64,000 nucleotides of DNA from Labilithrix sp. (GCA_019637155.1 JAHBWE010000008.1:372001-436000); one strand, 5' to 3'. Counted from the stretch's first letter, positions 1 to 8,780 are shown. Notes: a model not told the origin generated them from the sequence alone. Numbers and translations: made by a program.

Positions 1-1434
1 GATGGCCTGCTCGAGCGCGAGGGCGACGGCGATGGTTCGGTGATCCGCGCCGTGCGCAGCGGCGACCTGGACGCCGACCGGGAGGTCACGCTCGTCCAGA
101 CCGAGCGGCACCTGCGTCACCGGGAGCTCCAGCACGTTGAAGATGGCGGTGTAGACCCACTTGAGCGGCACGAGGAGCGGGACGATGTGCCGGGGCGCGA
201 CGGTCGGGTACGACGGAAACAAGAGCACGCCGTCGTCGCCGAGGAGCGCGTCGAGCTCGGCGCGGAGCTCGCGGCCGAGCGTCACGAGCTCCGCGCCGCG
301 GCGCTCGCCGAGGAGCTTCGGGACTCGCTCGATGAGACACAGCATCAGGCCCGGGAACGTGAAGCGCGAGCGGCCGAGGGGGAGCTTCGCGAGCTCGCGC
401 GCGACGACGAGATCGCCGCCCGCCGCCATCGACTCGTAGAAGCTCGGGCCGCCGCCGGCGTCGAGCATCGCCGACCAGATCTCGATCGATCGCTTGAGCG
501 ACGGGAGCGCGCGCCGCTCGACGCGTGCCCCCGCCGCCTCGAGCGCTCGCGCCGCGCGGGCCTGCGCGCGCTGCATCGCAGGCTCGACCGCGAAGAGACC
601 GTTGTCCGGAACGACCCAGACCCGCAGCCGCGCGACGTCGACGGACGACGGATCGCCGAGCTCCCTCGCCGGCAGCGCGTTCGCCTCGACGCCGTCGGGG
701 CCCGCGACGACGCGGAGGAACGGCATCAGGTCCTCCGCCCGGCGCGCGAGCGGGCCCGTCGTCACGTAGCGCTGCACGAGGTTCTCCGCCACCGGATGGT
801 GGCCCGTGCTCGGCACCAGACCGCCGGTCGGCTTGTGGCCGAACACGCCGTTGAAGAAGGCCGGCATGCGGATCGAGCCGCCGACGTCGGAGCCGAGGCC
901 GATCGGGACGCCGCCCGCGCCGACGATCGCACCCTCGCCGCCCGAGCTGCCGCCCGCCGTGCGCGCCGGATCGTAGGCGTTGTTCGTCCGCCCCCACACC
1001 TTGTTGTTGCTCTCCATCCACATGCAGAGCTCGCTGATGTTCGTCACGCCGACGAGGATCGCGCCCGCTGCCTTGAGGCGCGCCACCGCGGTCGCGTCGC
1101 GGTCCGCGACGACGGAGCGGCGGGACCACAGGCCCGACGTGTGCGGCATCCCCTCCGCCGCGAGCGCGTCCTTCGTCGTGAACGGGACGCCGTGAAGAGG
1201 CGGCAGCTCGTCGGGGCGGAGCGAGGCGGCGCGCTCGTCCGCCGCACGGGCCTCCGCGCGCGCGGCCGTGAAGCGATCGCGCACCACCGCGTTGAGGGAT
1301 GGGTTCACGCGCTCGATGCGCGCGATGTGCGCGTCGACGACCTCAGCCGCGGTGAGCTCGCGCCGTCGCAGCGCGGCGCCGATCGCCGTCGCGGAGGAGG
1401 AGAGCAAGCGCGCGCGCGACCACGTCGACACCAC
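1..1434 (-). CDS. Amidase signature family enzyme (FAAH-like), 3' end cut by window
   Basis: The protein hydrolyses amide bonds through the Ser-cisSer-Lys triad of the amidase signature family. The Gly/Ser-rich core reads AGGSSGGEGAIVGAGG and is followed by GLGSDVGGSIRMPAFFNGVFGHKPT, which carries the nucleophile region; the Lys region TTKDALAAEG lies near residue 75. At 478 codons with no stop before the window edge, only a short C-terminus should be missing. The start chosen is one of two adjacent GTG codons (1434 or 1431) because TGA-TAA lies just upstream in frame. It diverges from the kinase gene with about 50 bp between them. The core is closer to fatty-acid amide hydrolase-type amidases than to GatA, and no gatB or gatC lies next to it. 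The substrate cannot be read from sequence. Confidence 0.88.
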   Translation of the reverse strand, partial: MVSTWSRARLLSSSATAIGAALRRRELTAAEVVDAHIARIERVNPSLNAVVRDRFTAARAEARAADERAASLRPDELPPLHGVPFTTKDALAAEGMPHTSGLWSRRSVVADRDATAVARLKAAGAILVGVTNISELCMWMESNNKVWGRTNNAYDPARTAGGSSGGEGAIVGAGGVPIGLGSDVGGSIRMPAFFNGVFGHKPTGGLVPSTGHHPVAENLVQRYVTTGPLARRAEDLMPFLRVVAGPDGVEANALPARELGDPSSVDVARLRVWVVPDNGLFAVEPAMQRAQARAARALEAAGARVERRALPSLKRSIEIWSAMLDAGGGPSFYESMAAGGDLVVARELAKLPLGRSRFTFPGLMLCLIERVPKLLGERRGAELVTLGRELRAELDALLGDDGVLLFPSYPTVAPRHIVPLLVPLKWVYTAIFNVLELPVTQVPLGLDERDLPVGVQVAAAHGADHRTIAVALALEQAI

Positions 1435-1441
1435 GGTGTCT

Positions 1442-1468
1442 TATCAGAAGCGTTCGGGAAGTCTGATA
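1442..1468. promoter_or_regulatory. Candidate operator: 7-bp inverted repeat in divergent promoter gap
   Basis: TATCAGA (1442-1448) and TCTGATA (1462-1468) are perfect inverted repeats separated by 13 bp. They fill the short gap between the divergent amidase and kinase starts, so a dimeric regulator bound here could act on both genes. The AT-rich arms stand out from the GC-rich surroundings. The regulatory role is inferred. Confidence 0.4.
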
Positions 1469-1486
1469 GGCTTCCCTCCTCCGAGG

Positions 1487-3901
1487 ATGAGCGTGACCGA
1501 TCCCGAGGACAAAACCCTCTCTGCCCCGATGCTTCCGGTCGCGATCGCGGTCGCGGCCCCCGCCGAATCCTCGAACACGCTCGACGTCGCGCCGAAGCTG
1601 CTCGCCAACCGCTACGAGCTCCTCGGGATGCTCGGCGCCGGCGCGATGGGGACCGTGTACCGCGCGCGCGACCGCGAGCTCGACGAGATCGTCGCGCTCA
1701 AGGTCCTGAAGAAAGAGCTCGCGTCGGAGGACATGCTCGAGCGCTTCCGGCGCGAGGTGAAGCTCGCGCGCCGCGTGACGCACCGGAACGTCGCGCGCAC
1801 CTTCGACATCGGCGAGGACGGCGGCGATCGATTCCTCACGATGGAGTTCATCGAGGGCGAGATGCTCGGCGCGCGCCTCGCGCGGAAAGGACGCCTGCCG
1901 CTCCCGGAGGTGACCGCGCTCGCGCTCGACGTCTGCGCCGGGCTCTCCGCCGCCCACGCCGCGAACGTGCTCCACCGCGACCTCAAGCCCGAAAACGTCA
2001 TCGTCGCGAAAGACGGTCACGCCGTGATTACCGATTTCGGCATCGCGCGCGCCGCCGCCGGCGAGGCCGCGTCGCGCACGGTCGGCATCGTCGGGACGCC
2101 GGCCTACATGGCGCCGGAGCAGGTCGAAGGCGCGAAGGACCTCGACGCGCGCGCCGACCTCTACGCCCTCGGCGCGATGCTCTTCGAGCTCCTCACCGGC
2201 CAGCAGCCCTGGACCGGCGACACCGTGATCGCGATCGCCGCGTCGCGCCTGCTGCACCCGCCCCCCGATCCGCGGAAGCTCCTCCCGAACCTCGCGCCGC
2301 CGATGGCGGAGCTCGTCGTCGCGCTCATGGCGCGCCAGCGCGATCAACGACCGAAGACCGCCGACGACGTGGCGAAGGTGCTCTCGAGCTTCGCGCCCCC
2401 GCCGAACCCTTCGACGCTCCTGACCTCGGGCGGGACCTTGCCGCTCGGCGCCCTCGGCGCGATCAAGGCGCGCCCCGGATCGCGCGTCGTCGCCGTGCTG
2501 CCGATCGTGAACCTCGGCGCGAACGAAGACAGCTACCTCATCGAAGGCATCCTCGAGGACCTCGTCGACAACCTGAGCGTCGTCCGCGGGCTCCTCATCC
2601 GCCCCCGCGGCGAGACGCAGCGGTACGTCGATCCGAAGCGAGACGCGCGCGAGGTCGGGCGCGCGGTCCACGCCGACGTCGTCGTCGACGCGTCGCTCCG
2701 GCGCATCGGCGATCGCGTGCGCGCCTCGTTCCGCCTCATCGCGGTCGAGGACGGCTTCCAGCTGTGGGCGCAGCGCTTCGATCGCGCGCCGGCGGAGGTC
2801 CTCACCATCGCCGACGACGCGGCCGCCGCGATCGCGAAGGCGCTCACCGCCGAGGTCGTCGGCGAGAAGAAGGAGCGCTCGCACGATCCGGAGGCGGAGG
2901 ACCTCTACCTCCGCGGGCGTTACCTCGTTCGCCGCGGCTGGGGCGAGTACTACATCGAGGCGGCGCAGCTCCTCGAGCGGGCGCACCAGCGCGTGCCGGA
3001 CGACACGCGCATCGCCGGCCTCTACGCGCTCGCGACCGCGCGCACGTACGGGATGCCGAACATCACCGACTCCGCCGCCGACAAGACCCGCTTGCTCGCG
3101 GAGCAGACGCTCGAGGCCGACCCGCGCCAGCCCGACTGCAAGGTCGCGCTCGGCATCATCCACTTCCAGAACCAGGAGGTCGACGCGGCGGTGCGCTACT
3201 TCCGGCAGGCGCTCGCCCTCAACCCCCACGGCGTCGAGCCGCTCGACTGGCTCGGCCGCATCATGGCCGAGGTCGGCCGCGTCGAGGACGGCGTCGCCTA
3301 CCTCCGCCGCGCGAGCTCGATGGACGGCGAGAACATCGCGCTCCGCTACCAGGTCGCGCGCATCCACTCGATCCTCGGCGACCGCGCGATGATGAAGCAG
3401 GAGCTCGGCCCGATGCCTTCGCATCCGGGCGACCTCGCGATGTGGTTCATCCTCCTCGCCCGCGACTGCATGTGGTACCGCGACGCGCAGCTCGCGGCGG
3501 AGATGAGGAAGGCCGTCGCGAGCGCGAACATCCCCGCCACCGCGCGGCTCGGGATCGAGCAGATGCTCGGCATCCCGCTCGGCGGGTCGCGCGACTACCT
3601 CGAGCGCAAGAACCTCGATCGCATCCTCCCCGTCGACGCGAGCCGCACACCGCGCCGCGCCTCGTTCAACGCGCAGCTCCGCGCGGAGACGTTCGGCGCG
3701 ATCGACGACGTCGCGGGGATGTTCGAGTCGCTCCGCTACGCGGACGGCAACTCGCTCGTCGACGTCGTGTGGCTCGACCGCTGCCCGCTCTTCGACGTGA
3801 TCCGGCGGGAGCCCGAGTTCGTCACGCTCCGCGAGCGCGTCGGCGTCCGCGCCCGCCGCGTCCTCGTCGCGCTCGACGCGCGCTCGCCGACGCTCGCGTA
3901 G
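1487..3901 (+). CDS. Ser/Thr protein kinase with TolB-like and TPR regions
   Basis: This is a eukaryote-like (PknB-type) kinase of 804 residues. The glycine loop is LGAGAMGTVY (49-58), the catalytic Lys is in ALKVL (about 72), the catalytic loop is HRDLKPEN (163-170), the metal-binding DFG is at 183-185 and APE at 209-211, so all key residues are present. After a short linker comes a region starting VVAVLPIVNLG that resembles the TolB/FlgO-like N-domain often fused to such kinases and to cyclases (about 330-460), then TPR-like helices (about 465-700). No transmembrane segment is obvious, so it is probably cytoplasmic. The ATG at 1487 is chosen because the kinase domain starts about 40 residues later and upstream in-frame sequence would run into the amidase gene. 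Confidence 0.9.
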   Translation: MSVTDPEDKTLSAPMLPVAIAVAAPAESSNTLDVAPKLLANRYELLGMLGAGAMGTVYRARDRELDEIVALKVLKKELASEDMLERFRREVKLARRVTHRNVARTFDIGEDGGDRFLTMEFIEGEMLGARLARKGRLPLPEVTALALDVCAGLSAAHAANVLHRDLKPENVIVAKDGHAVITDFGIARAAAGEAASRTVGIVGTPAYMAPEQVEGAKDLDARADLYALGAMLFELLTGQQPWTGDTVIAIAASRLLHPPPDPRKLLPNLAPPMAELVVALMARQRDQRPKTADDVAKVLSSFAPPPNPSTLLTSGGTLPLGALGAIKARPGSRVVAVLPIVNLGANEDSYLIEGILEDLVDNLSVVRGLLIRPRGETQRYVDPKRDAREVGRAVHADVVVDASLRRIGDRVRASFRLIAVEDGFQLWAQRFDRAPAEVLTIADDAAAAIAKALTAEVVGEKKERSHDPEAEDLYLRGRYLVRRGWGEYYIEAAQLLERAHQRVPDDTRIAGLYALATARTYGMPNITDSAADKTRLLAEQTLEADPRQPDCKVALGIIHFQNQEVDAAVRYFRQALALNPHGVEPLDWLGRIMAEVGRVEDGVAYLRRASSMDGENIALRYQVARIHSILGDRAMMKQELGPMPSHPGDLAMWFILLARDCMWYRDAQLAAEMRKAVASANIPATARLGIEQMLGIPLGGSRDYLERKNLDRILPVDASRTPRRASFNAQLRAETFGAIDDVAGMFESLRYADGNSLVDVVWLDRCPLFDVIRREPEFVTLRERVGVRARRVLVALDARSPTLA

Positions 3902-3953
3902 CGCTCCGTCCTCGGAGCGCGTCTTGGGTAGCGCTTCCGTCTTCGGAGACGCT
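3901..3953. terminator. Two near-repeated hairpins between convergent genes
   Basis: GCGCTCCG and CGGAGCGC pair around a TCCT loop (3901-3920). A second, imperfect copy of the same hairpin follows (about 3930-3953). They lie between the kinase stop and the convergent GST stop and could end transcription on both strands. There is no T-tract. Confidence 0.45.
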
Positions 3954-4696
3954 CACGACGAGCGGTGCTTCGCGTAGACCGTGTCGCGCCACGCGACGAG
4001 GTCCTCGAACTCGTCCGCCAGCTTCTCGTTCGTCCACGCCGCGCGCGTGGCGGGACCGATCGCCATCTCGGCGCGCGGGCGAAGCACCTGGAGCGACGAC
4101 GCGAGCGCGATGTCGGCGAACGTGAAGCAGTCCTTCGCCAGCACGTAGCCGCCGTCCTTGATCGCCTCCCGCGTCTCCTCGAGGAGCGGCCGGATCGTCT
4201 CCTCCGCCCGCGCCTCGCTCGCCTCGGGATCGCCCTCGCTTCCGTACTTGCGCGCGAGGAAGCGGATCGCCATGCCGGCGGTGGGCGCCATCACGCCGCG
4301 GAGCCCGCCGGGGACGAACGACGGCAACGACTCGGCCTGCGCCTTCGAGTCCGCGACCATGCGCGAGAGGAGACGATCGCGCCCCGCCTTCGTGATGCGC
4401 TCGGCGACGTCGGCCCAGCGATCGATCGCTCCCTCCTCGCTCGGCGGAAAGAGCGGCGTGCCGCCACGTCGCTGCTCCGCGTGCTTCGCGATCGCGAGCG
4501 AGCCCATCACCACGTCGTCGCCGTCGGAGAGCAGCGGCACCGACGCCTTGTTCGTGCGCGCCTTCCGCCGGAGCAACAGCTCACCCAACATCGGGACGTG
4601 CTCGTGGTACGCGTACGTCACCTTGTGATGATCGAGCGCCCAGCGCGCGCGCTCCGTCCACGGCGAGATACGCAGCCCGAAGAGGGTTCGACTCAT
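3953..4696 (-). CDS. Glutathione S-transferase family protein
   Basis: The 247-residue protein has the GST layout. The N-terminal thioredoxin-like part starts MSRTLFGLRISPWTERARWALDHH, with the motif SPWTERARW in the usual active-site position, and includes VPLLSDGDDVVMGSLAIAKH, which matches the glutathione-binding cis-Pro and Ser region. The C-terminal helical domain holds KDCFTFADIALASSLQVL, the conserved N-capping region of GSTs. The ATG at 4696 is preferred to in-frame upstream codons because the beta-strand of the fold begins at once. Substrate is unknown. It faces the kinase gene tail to tail. Confidence 0.82.
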   Translation of the reverse strand: MSRTLFGLRISPWTERARWALDHHKVTYAYHEHVPMLGELLLRRKARTNKASVPLLSDGDDVVMGSLAIAKHAEQRRGGTPLFPPSEEGAIDRWADVAERITKAGRDRLLSRMVADSKAQAESLPSFVPGGLRGVMAPTAGMAIRFLARKYGSEGDPEASEARAEETIRPLLEETREAIKDGGYVLAKDCFTFADIALASSLQVLRPRAEMAIGPATRAAWTNEKLADEFEDLVAWRDTVYAKHRSS

Positions 4697-4870
4697 GCAG
4701 GCGCGAGTATATCTCCGACGGATCGAACGCGATCCAGACCTACATTCACGCCGTGTCCATGCGATGGAACCGTGATCCGACATGGCACCCTCCGTGTTCG
4801 CGCAATTCGATGATGGCTACTTTGTAGGTATTTCGCCGCGTAACCCCATGATCCTGGTCCGCGTCATGCA

Positions 4871-5434
4871 GTGATCCGGATCGTGACTTCGCGTCTTGCC
4901 CTCATCGCGCTGACCGTCTTGGGCCTCGCCGGCTCGGTCGTCGCTTGTGACGCTCCCGCCGTCGAAGGCGACACGATCGCCAACGCCCCTCCGTCTCGGA
5001 ACCGTGACAAGGGGAAGGAGACGAGGAGCACGAAGGTCGACGACTCCGATCCGAAGGAGGAGGCCGGCCAGGGCTCGACGACACAGAAGCAGACGCAGAC
5101 CCCGCCTCCGGAAGAAGAAGAGGAAGAGACGACGACGCCCCCGCCGGAGGAGCCGCCGCCCCCGCCGCCTCCTCCGCCGCCCGTCACGCAGCCCGCCTGC
5201 GGCGGCGGCACGCCGATCGCCTGCCTCGACTGCTGCCTCGACGCGAACCCGGGCGCGATCGCCTACGAGAACGCGCACGACGACTGCCTCGTCAACTGCC
5301 GCGACAGCGCTTGCGACAATCGCTGCCAGGTTCAGCACACGCAGCTCTGCGCCGGGAACGCGGCCTGCCTCGCGAACCACGCGTGCATGGAAGCGAACGG
5401 CTGCCTCGCGTCGAACCTCTGCAACGCGCTCTGA
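4871..5434 (+). CDS. Cys-rich lipoprotein with Pro/Glu linker
   Basis: This 187-residue exported protein matches no family I recognise. An N-terminal hydrophobic segment ends SVVAC, a plausible lipobox. A charged, acidic linker is followed by PPPEEEEEE and a run of ten prolines, then a C-terminal domain of about 80 residues with 14 cysteines, starting ACGGGTPIACLDCC. Even Cys number and spacing suggest disulfides in the periplasm or on the surface. GTG is taken as start because the only nearby ATG (4866) runs into a stop. The linker probably spans the cell wall; this is inferred. Confidence 0.72.
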   Translation: MIRIVTSRLALIALTVLGLAGSVVACDAPAVEGDTIANAPPSRNRDKGKETRSTKVDDSDPKEEAGQGSTTQKQTQTPPPEEEEEETTTPPPEEPPPPPPPPPPVTQPACGGGTPIACLDCCLDANPGAIAYENAHDDCLVNCRDSACDNRCQVQHTQLCAGNAACLANHACMEANGCLASNLCNAL

Positions 5435-5435
5435 G

Positions 5436-5993
5436 TTGACGCTCCGCCTCGATCCGAACCGCGCGCGGATCCGCATCCGCACGTTCGCCGAGGGCCTGCT
5501 CTCGCGGCTCGCGCACGATCTCGAGCTCACCTGCCGCGACGTGACCGGCACCGCGGAGGACCGCGCGAACGACGCCGGGACCGCGCGGCTCGAGGTCCCG
5601 GTCGCGAAGATCGACGTCGCGGGGACGCTCAAGAACGGCGTCGTCGATCCGAACGGCCTCTCCGCGTCCGATCGCGAGGACTGCCTCACCAAGATGCGAC
5701 GCGAGGTGTTCCAGGCGAAGGGCGCGAGCGACGTCGTGCGGATCGAGGTCGACGTCGACGACGGGCGCGCGCGCATCCGCGTGATCCCGCCGAACGGGAA
5801 GGCGGTCGAGAGGATCGTGCCGCTCCGACCGTCAAAGGACGACGACGGCGCGGTGAAGGCGACAGGCACGGTCGACGTCTCGCTGAACGCGATCGGCTCG
5901 TTGCCGGTGAAGGGTCCGATGAACGCCTTCCGCGTGAAGGACCGCGTCGAGGTCCTCTTCGACGTCGCGTTCGTGCCCGATCAGCCGGCGTAA
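5436..5993 (+). CDS. YceI-like domain protein
   Basis: The 185-residue product begins LTLRLDPNRARIRIRTFAEGLLSRLAHDLEL. This resembles the opening strands of YceI-family lipocalin-like barrels, including the GHDL-like turn. Alternating beta-strand patterns continue to the end, and no signal peptide is visible. A TTG just after the preceding stop is the only start that keeps the first strand, and the two genes nearly touch (TGA then TTG), so they are probably cotranscribed. YceI proteins bind isoprenoid or amphiphilic ligands; ligand and location here are unknown. Homology is judged by eye and is moderate. Confidence 0.6.
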   Translation: MTLRLDPNRARIRIRTFAEGLLSRLAHDLELTCRDVTGTAEDRANDAGTARLEVPVAKIDVAGTLKNGVVDPNGLSASDREDCLTKMRREVFQAKGASDVVRIEVDVDDGRARIRVIPPNGKAVERIVPLRPSKDDDGAVKATGTVDVSLNAIGSLPVKGPMNAFRVKDRVEVLFDVAFVPDQPA

Positions 5994-7216
5994 CCTTCCT
6001 CGCCGTGCTGCGTCGTGTCGAGGCCCTCGCGCTCGTCCGACGTCGAGACGCGGAGCCCGATCGTCTTGTCGACGAGCTTCAGGATCCCGTACGTGAGCGC
6101 GCCCGCGTAGAGCGCGGAGACCACGCACGCGAGGACCTGGACGCCGAATTGCTTCACCCCGCCAGCGAGGAGCCCGTCCGCGCCGACCGGCTCCGCGACG
6201 CCGGGGAACGATCGCTCCACCGCGAAGACGCCGGTGAGGACCGCGCCGGTGAGGCCGCCGACGCCGTGCACGCCGAACGCGTCGAGCGAGTCGTCGTAGC
6301 CGTAGCGGTACTTCGCGAGGACGGCGAGGTAGCAGACGATCGAGGCGACGAACCCGATCACGATCGCGGCGATCGGAGAGACGTAGCCCGCGGCGGGCGT
6401 GATCGCGACGAGGCCGGCGACGAGACCGGACGCGATCCCGAGCGCGGTCGGCTTCCCGCGGTGCTTCCACTCGACGAGGAGCCACCCGAGCGCGCCGCCC
6501 GCCGCGCCGAGGTGCGTCGTCGCGAACGCGAGCGCGGCGAGCCATCCGCTCGAGAGCGCGCTGCCCGCGTTGAAGCCGAACCAACCGAACCAGAGGATGC
6601 CGGCGCCGGTGAGCGTCATCGTGAGGTTGTGCGGGAGCGGCCGCTCCTGCGGGTACTTGAGGCGCTTGCCGATCACGACGGCGCAGACGAACGCGGCCGA
6701 GCCGGCGGTGAGGTGCACGACCGTGCCGCCGGCGAAGTCGAGCGCGCCGAGCTTGTAGAGCCAGCCCTCCTCCGCCCAGACCCAGTGCGCGACGGGGACA
6801 TAGACGAGGAGCGACCAGAGCGCGATGAACGCGAGGTACGCCGAGAAGCGCATGCGCTCCGCGAACGCGCCGGAGATTAGCGCCGGCGTGATGACGGCGA
6901 ACATCATCTGGAAGGCGCAGAACGCGAGGCTCGGCACGGTGCCGTGCGTCGACATGACGAGGTCGGCGACGCCGACGGAGCCGAACGAGCCGATGAGGCC
7001 GGCGTGCGACGGACCGAAGGCGAGCGAGTAACCGCAGACCACCCAGAGGATGCTCACGATCGGGAGCGCGGCGAGCGAGTGCATCAGCGTGGAGAGCACG
7101 TTCTTCTTCCGCACCATCCCGGCGTAGAAGAGCGCCAGCGCGGGCGTCATCAAGAGGACGAGCGCCGCGCTGACGAGGAGCCAGGCGGTGTCGCCGGCGT
7201 TCACGACGTTGGACAT
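5981..7216 (-). CDS. amtB: Ammonium transporter Amt/AmtB
   Basis: This is an inner-membrane ammonium channel of 411 residues with about eleven membrane helices. Family motifs include DTAWLLVSAALVLLMTPALALFYAGMVRKKN at the N-terminus, FNAGSALSSGW, and FGVHGVGGLTGAVLTGVF, which carries one of the paired pore histidines; the second lies in DFAGGTVVHLTAG. The family usually has glnK beside it; none is seen here. The ATG at 7216 gives the standard periplasmic N-terminus, but a GTG nine bases upstream sits better behind AGGAGAGG and may be the true start. It diverges from tonB across a gap that holds a 10-bp palindrome. Its 3' end overlaps the 3' end of the YceI-like gene by 13 bp. Confidence 0.95.
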   Translation of the reverse strand: MSNVVNAGDTAWLLVSAALVLLMTPALALFYAGMVRKKNVLSTLMHSLAALPIVSILWVVCGYSLAFGPSHAGLIGSFGSVGVADLVMSTHGTVPSLAFCAFQMMFAVITPALISGAFAERMRFSAYLAFIALWSLLVYVPVAHWVWAEEGWLYKLGALDFAGGTVVHLTAGSAAFVCAVVIGKRLKYPQERPLPHNLTMTLTGAGILWFGWFGFNAGSALSSGWLAALAFATTHLGAAGGALGWLLVEWKHRGKPTALGIASGLVAGLVAITPAAGYVSPIAAIVIGFVASIVCYLAVLAKYRYGYDDSLDAFGVHGVGGLTGAVLTGVFAVERSFPGVAEPVGADGLLAGGVKQFGVQVLACVVSALYAGALTYGILKLVDKTIGLRVSTSDEREGLDTTQHGEEGYAG

Positions 7217-7273
7217 GACCGACACATCGAAGCGCCTCTCCTGTTTCCGATCTGTTTCGCGCGGGCCGCCGAC

Positions 7274-7313
7274 ACGTGGCGACAGCGTCACGCGAGCGCC
7301 ACCGTCGCCACGT
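7274..7313. promoter_or_regulatory. Candidate operator: perfect 10-bp inverted repeat between amtB and tonB
   Basis: ACGTGGCGAC (7274-7283) and GTCGCCACGT (7304-7313) are perfectly complementary, 20 bp apart. The site lies in the gap between two divergent transcription units, just before the tonB start. Length and position fit a two-half-site regulator; a hairpin in the tonB leader is the other option. Confidence 0.45.
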
Positions 7314-7324
7314 AGACGTCTCGC

Positions 7325-8077
7325 GTGGCTCTCGACGACTGGAGCAAGGCCGAGGACGCGAGCGACGGCGCGCGGACGCGGCGCCTCGCCGGCTCCTACG
7401 TCGCCGCCGCGGTCCTCGTCGCCGCCGTCCTCGCGATCGGGATCGTGTTCGGTGGGACGATCAAGCAGCAAGTCCTCGATGAAGAGGTCGCGGTGCAGCT
7501 CGTCCCGAAGGAGCCGCCGAAGCCCGCGCCTCCTCCGCCGGCGCCACCTCCTCCGCCGAAGCCCGCCGTGCGCGTCACGTCCCCCGGCCCCAAAGGCGCC
7601 GCCCGCGACGCGACGCCCGTCGAGCTCCCGAAGGGACCGCCGGAGGAAGGCGATCCCGACCGCGCGAAGGCCGAAGAAGAAGCGGGCGATCCGAACGGCG
7701 TCGCCGGCGGCGCCGGTCGCGGCGGCGGCGCGCCCGCGCCTCCGGTCGTGCAAGCCCCCGCGCCTCCTCCGATCGTGCAAGCGCCGCCGATGCAGGTCGC
7801 GGAGGTCTCGACCCCCGCCGTTCCGCGCCACAAGCCGATGCCCGCCTACCCCGAGGACGCGCGGCGGCAGGGGATCGAGGCCGTCGTCGTCGTGAAGTTC
7901 GTCGTGACGGCGGACGGACGCGTGGAAGATGCACGCATCGTGAAGGGGCACCCGCTCTTCGACGCGGCCGTCCTCGCGAGCGTCCGCGACTGGACCTTCG
8001 AGCCCGCCACGCTCGAGGGCCAACCCGTGCGCATGGTGCGCATGGTGAAGATCCCTTTCCGCCTCAAACACTCCTGA
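7325..8077 (+). CDS. TonB-family energy transducer
   Basis: TonB carries proton-motive energy from ExbB/ExbD in the inner membrane to outer-membrane receptors. The 250-residue protein has the full layout: short cytoplasmic N-terminus, one membrane helix (about 21-43), a long Pro/Lys-rich periplasmic spacer (PKPAPPPPAPPPPPKP), and a C-terminal domain from about 165 with PAYPEDARRQGIEAVVVVKF and VRDWTFEPA, the usual TonB_C signature. The start is GTG. It heads a run in the order tonB-exbB-exbD-exbD-receptor with very short gaps, so it probably serves the receptor in the same run. Confidence 0.92.
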   Translation: MALDDWSKAEDASDGARTRRLAGSYVAAAVLVAAVLAIGIVFGGTIKQQVLDEEVAVQLVPKEPPKPAPPPPAPPPPPKPAVRVTSPGPKGAARDATPVELPKGPPEEGDPDRAKAEEEAGDPNGVAGGAGRGGGAPAPPVVQAPAPPPIVQAPPMQVAEVSTPAVPRHKPMPAYPEDARRQGIEAVVVVKFVVTADGRVEDARIVKGHPLFDAAVLASVRDWTFEPATLEGQPVRMVRMVKIPFRLKHS

Positions 8078-8090
8078 GGAGCGAAAACGC

Positions 8091-8780
8091 ATGGACCTCA
8101 GTCCCCTTCATATCTGGGCCAGCATGGGCCCGCTCAGCAAGGTCATCGCCTCGATCCTCCTGCTCATGGCGACGATGATCGTCGCCGTCTTCGTCGAGCG
8201 GAACATCACGCTCCTCCGCGCGCGGGCGGAGACGAAGAAGTTCCTCCGCGCCGTCGTCGCGCTGCTCACACCGGAGAGCTACGCGCGCGCGGTCGAGGTC
8301 GCCGGCACGCACAAGGCCTCGCCGTTCGCGCGGCTCATGGCGCCCGTCCTCGGCAAGCTCGGCGGGGCGGAAGAGAAGAACCTCTCCCGCGTCGAGGTCG
8401 CGCGGCGCGAGGCGGAGCGGCAGAAGGAGCTCGTCGGCGAGGACCTCCGCCGCGGGATGAACGTGCTCGCGTCGGTCGGCTCCGTCGCGCCGTTCGTCGG
8501 CCTCCTCGGCACCGTCGTCGGCATCATCACCGCCTTCCAGGGGATCGCGTCGACGGGCTCCGGCGGCCTCGGCGCGGTGTCGGCCGGCATCGCGGAGGCG
8601 CTCGTGGAGACCGCGCTCGGCCTCATGGTCGCGATCCCCGCCGTCCTCTTCTTCAATCAGCTGAACGCCAAGATCACTGCCGTCGAGACCGAGCTCGCCC
8701 GCCGCACCGGCGAGCTCCTCGACGAGCTGGAGAATTCCCATGGGCGTGTCGATTCAGGCAAGCTCCAAAAAGCCGTCTAG
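8091..8780 (+). CDS. exbB: ExbB/TolQ/MotA-family proton channel protein
   Basis: The 229-residue inner-membrane protein has three hydrophobic helices (about 11-35, 120-150 and 165-195) and the family signature VGSVAPFVGLLGTVVGIITAF followed by IAEALVETALGLMVAIPAVL. It forms the proton-conducting stator with ExbD that powers TonB. Its start lies 13 bases after tonB, behind GAGGAGCG. Its last 41 bases overlap the next gene, which suggests tight coupling. TolQ is the alternative, but a TonB and receptor nearby and no pal or tolB make ExbB the better call. Confidence 0.93.
   Translation: MDLSPLHIWASMGPLSKVIASILLLMATMIVAVFVERNITLLRARAETKKFLRAVVALLTPESYARAVEVAGTHKASPFARLMAPVLGKLGGAEEKNLSRVEVARREAERQKELVGEDLRRGMNVLASVGSVAPFVGLLGTVVGIITAFQGIASTGSGGLGAVSAGIAEALVETALGLMVAIPAVLFFNQLNAKITAVETELARRTGELLDELENSHGRVDSGKLQKAV

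Noticed and set aside
40..4125. A 1361-codon open frame on the plus strand across the amidase and kinase
   Set aside because: It is extremely Arg-rich, changes character with the genes it overlaps, and is the antisense or shifted frame of well-supported genes; such frames are expected in very GC-rich DNA.
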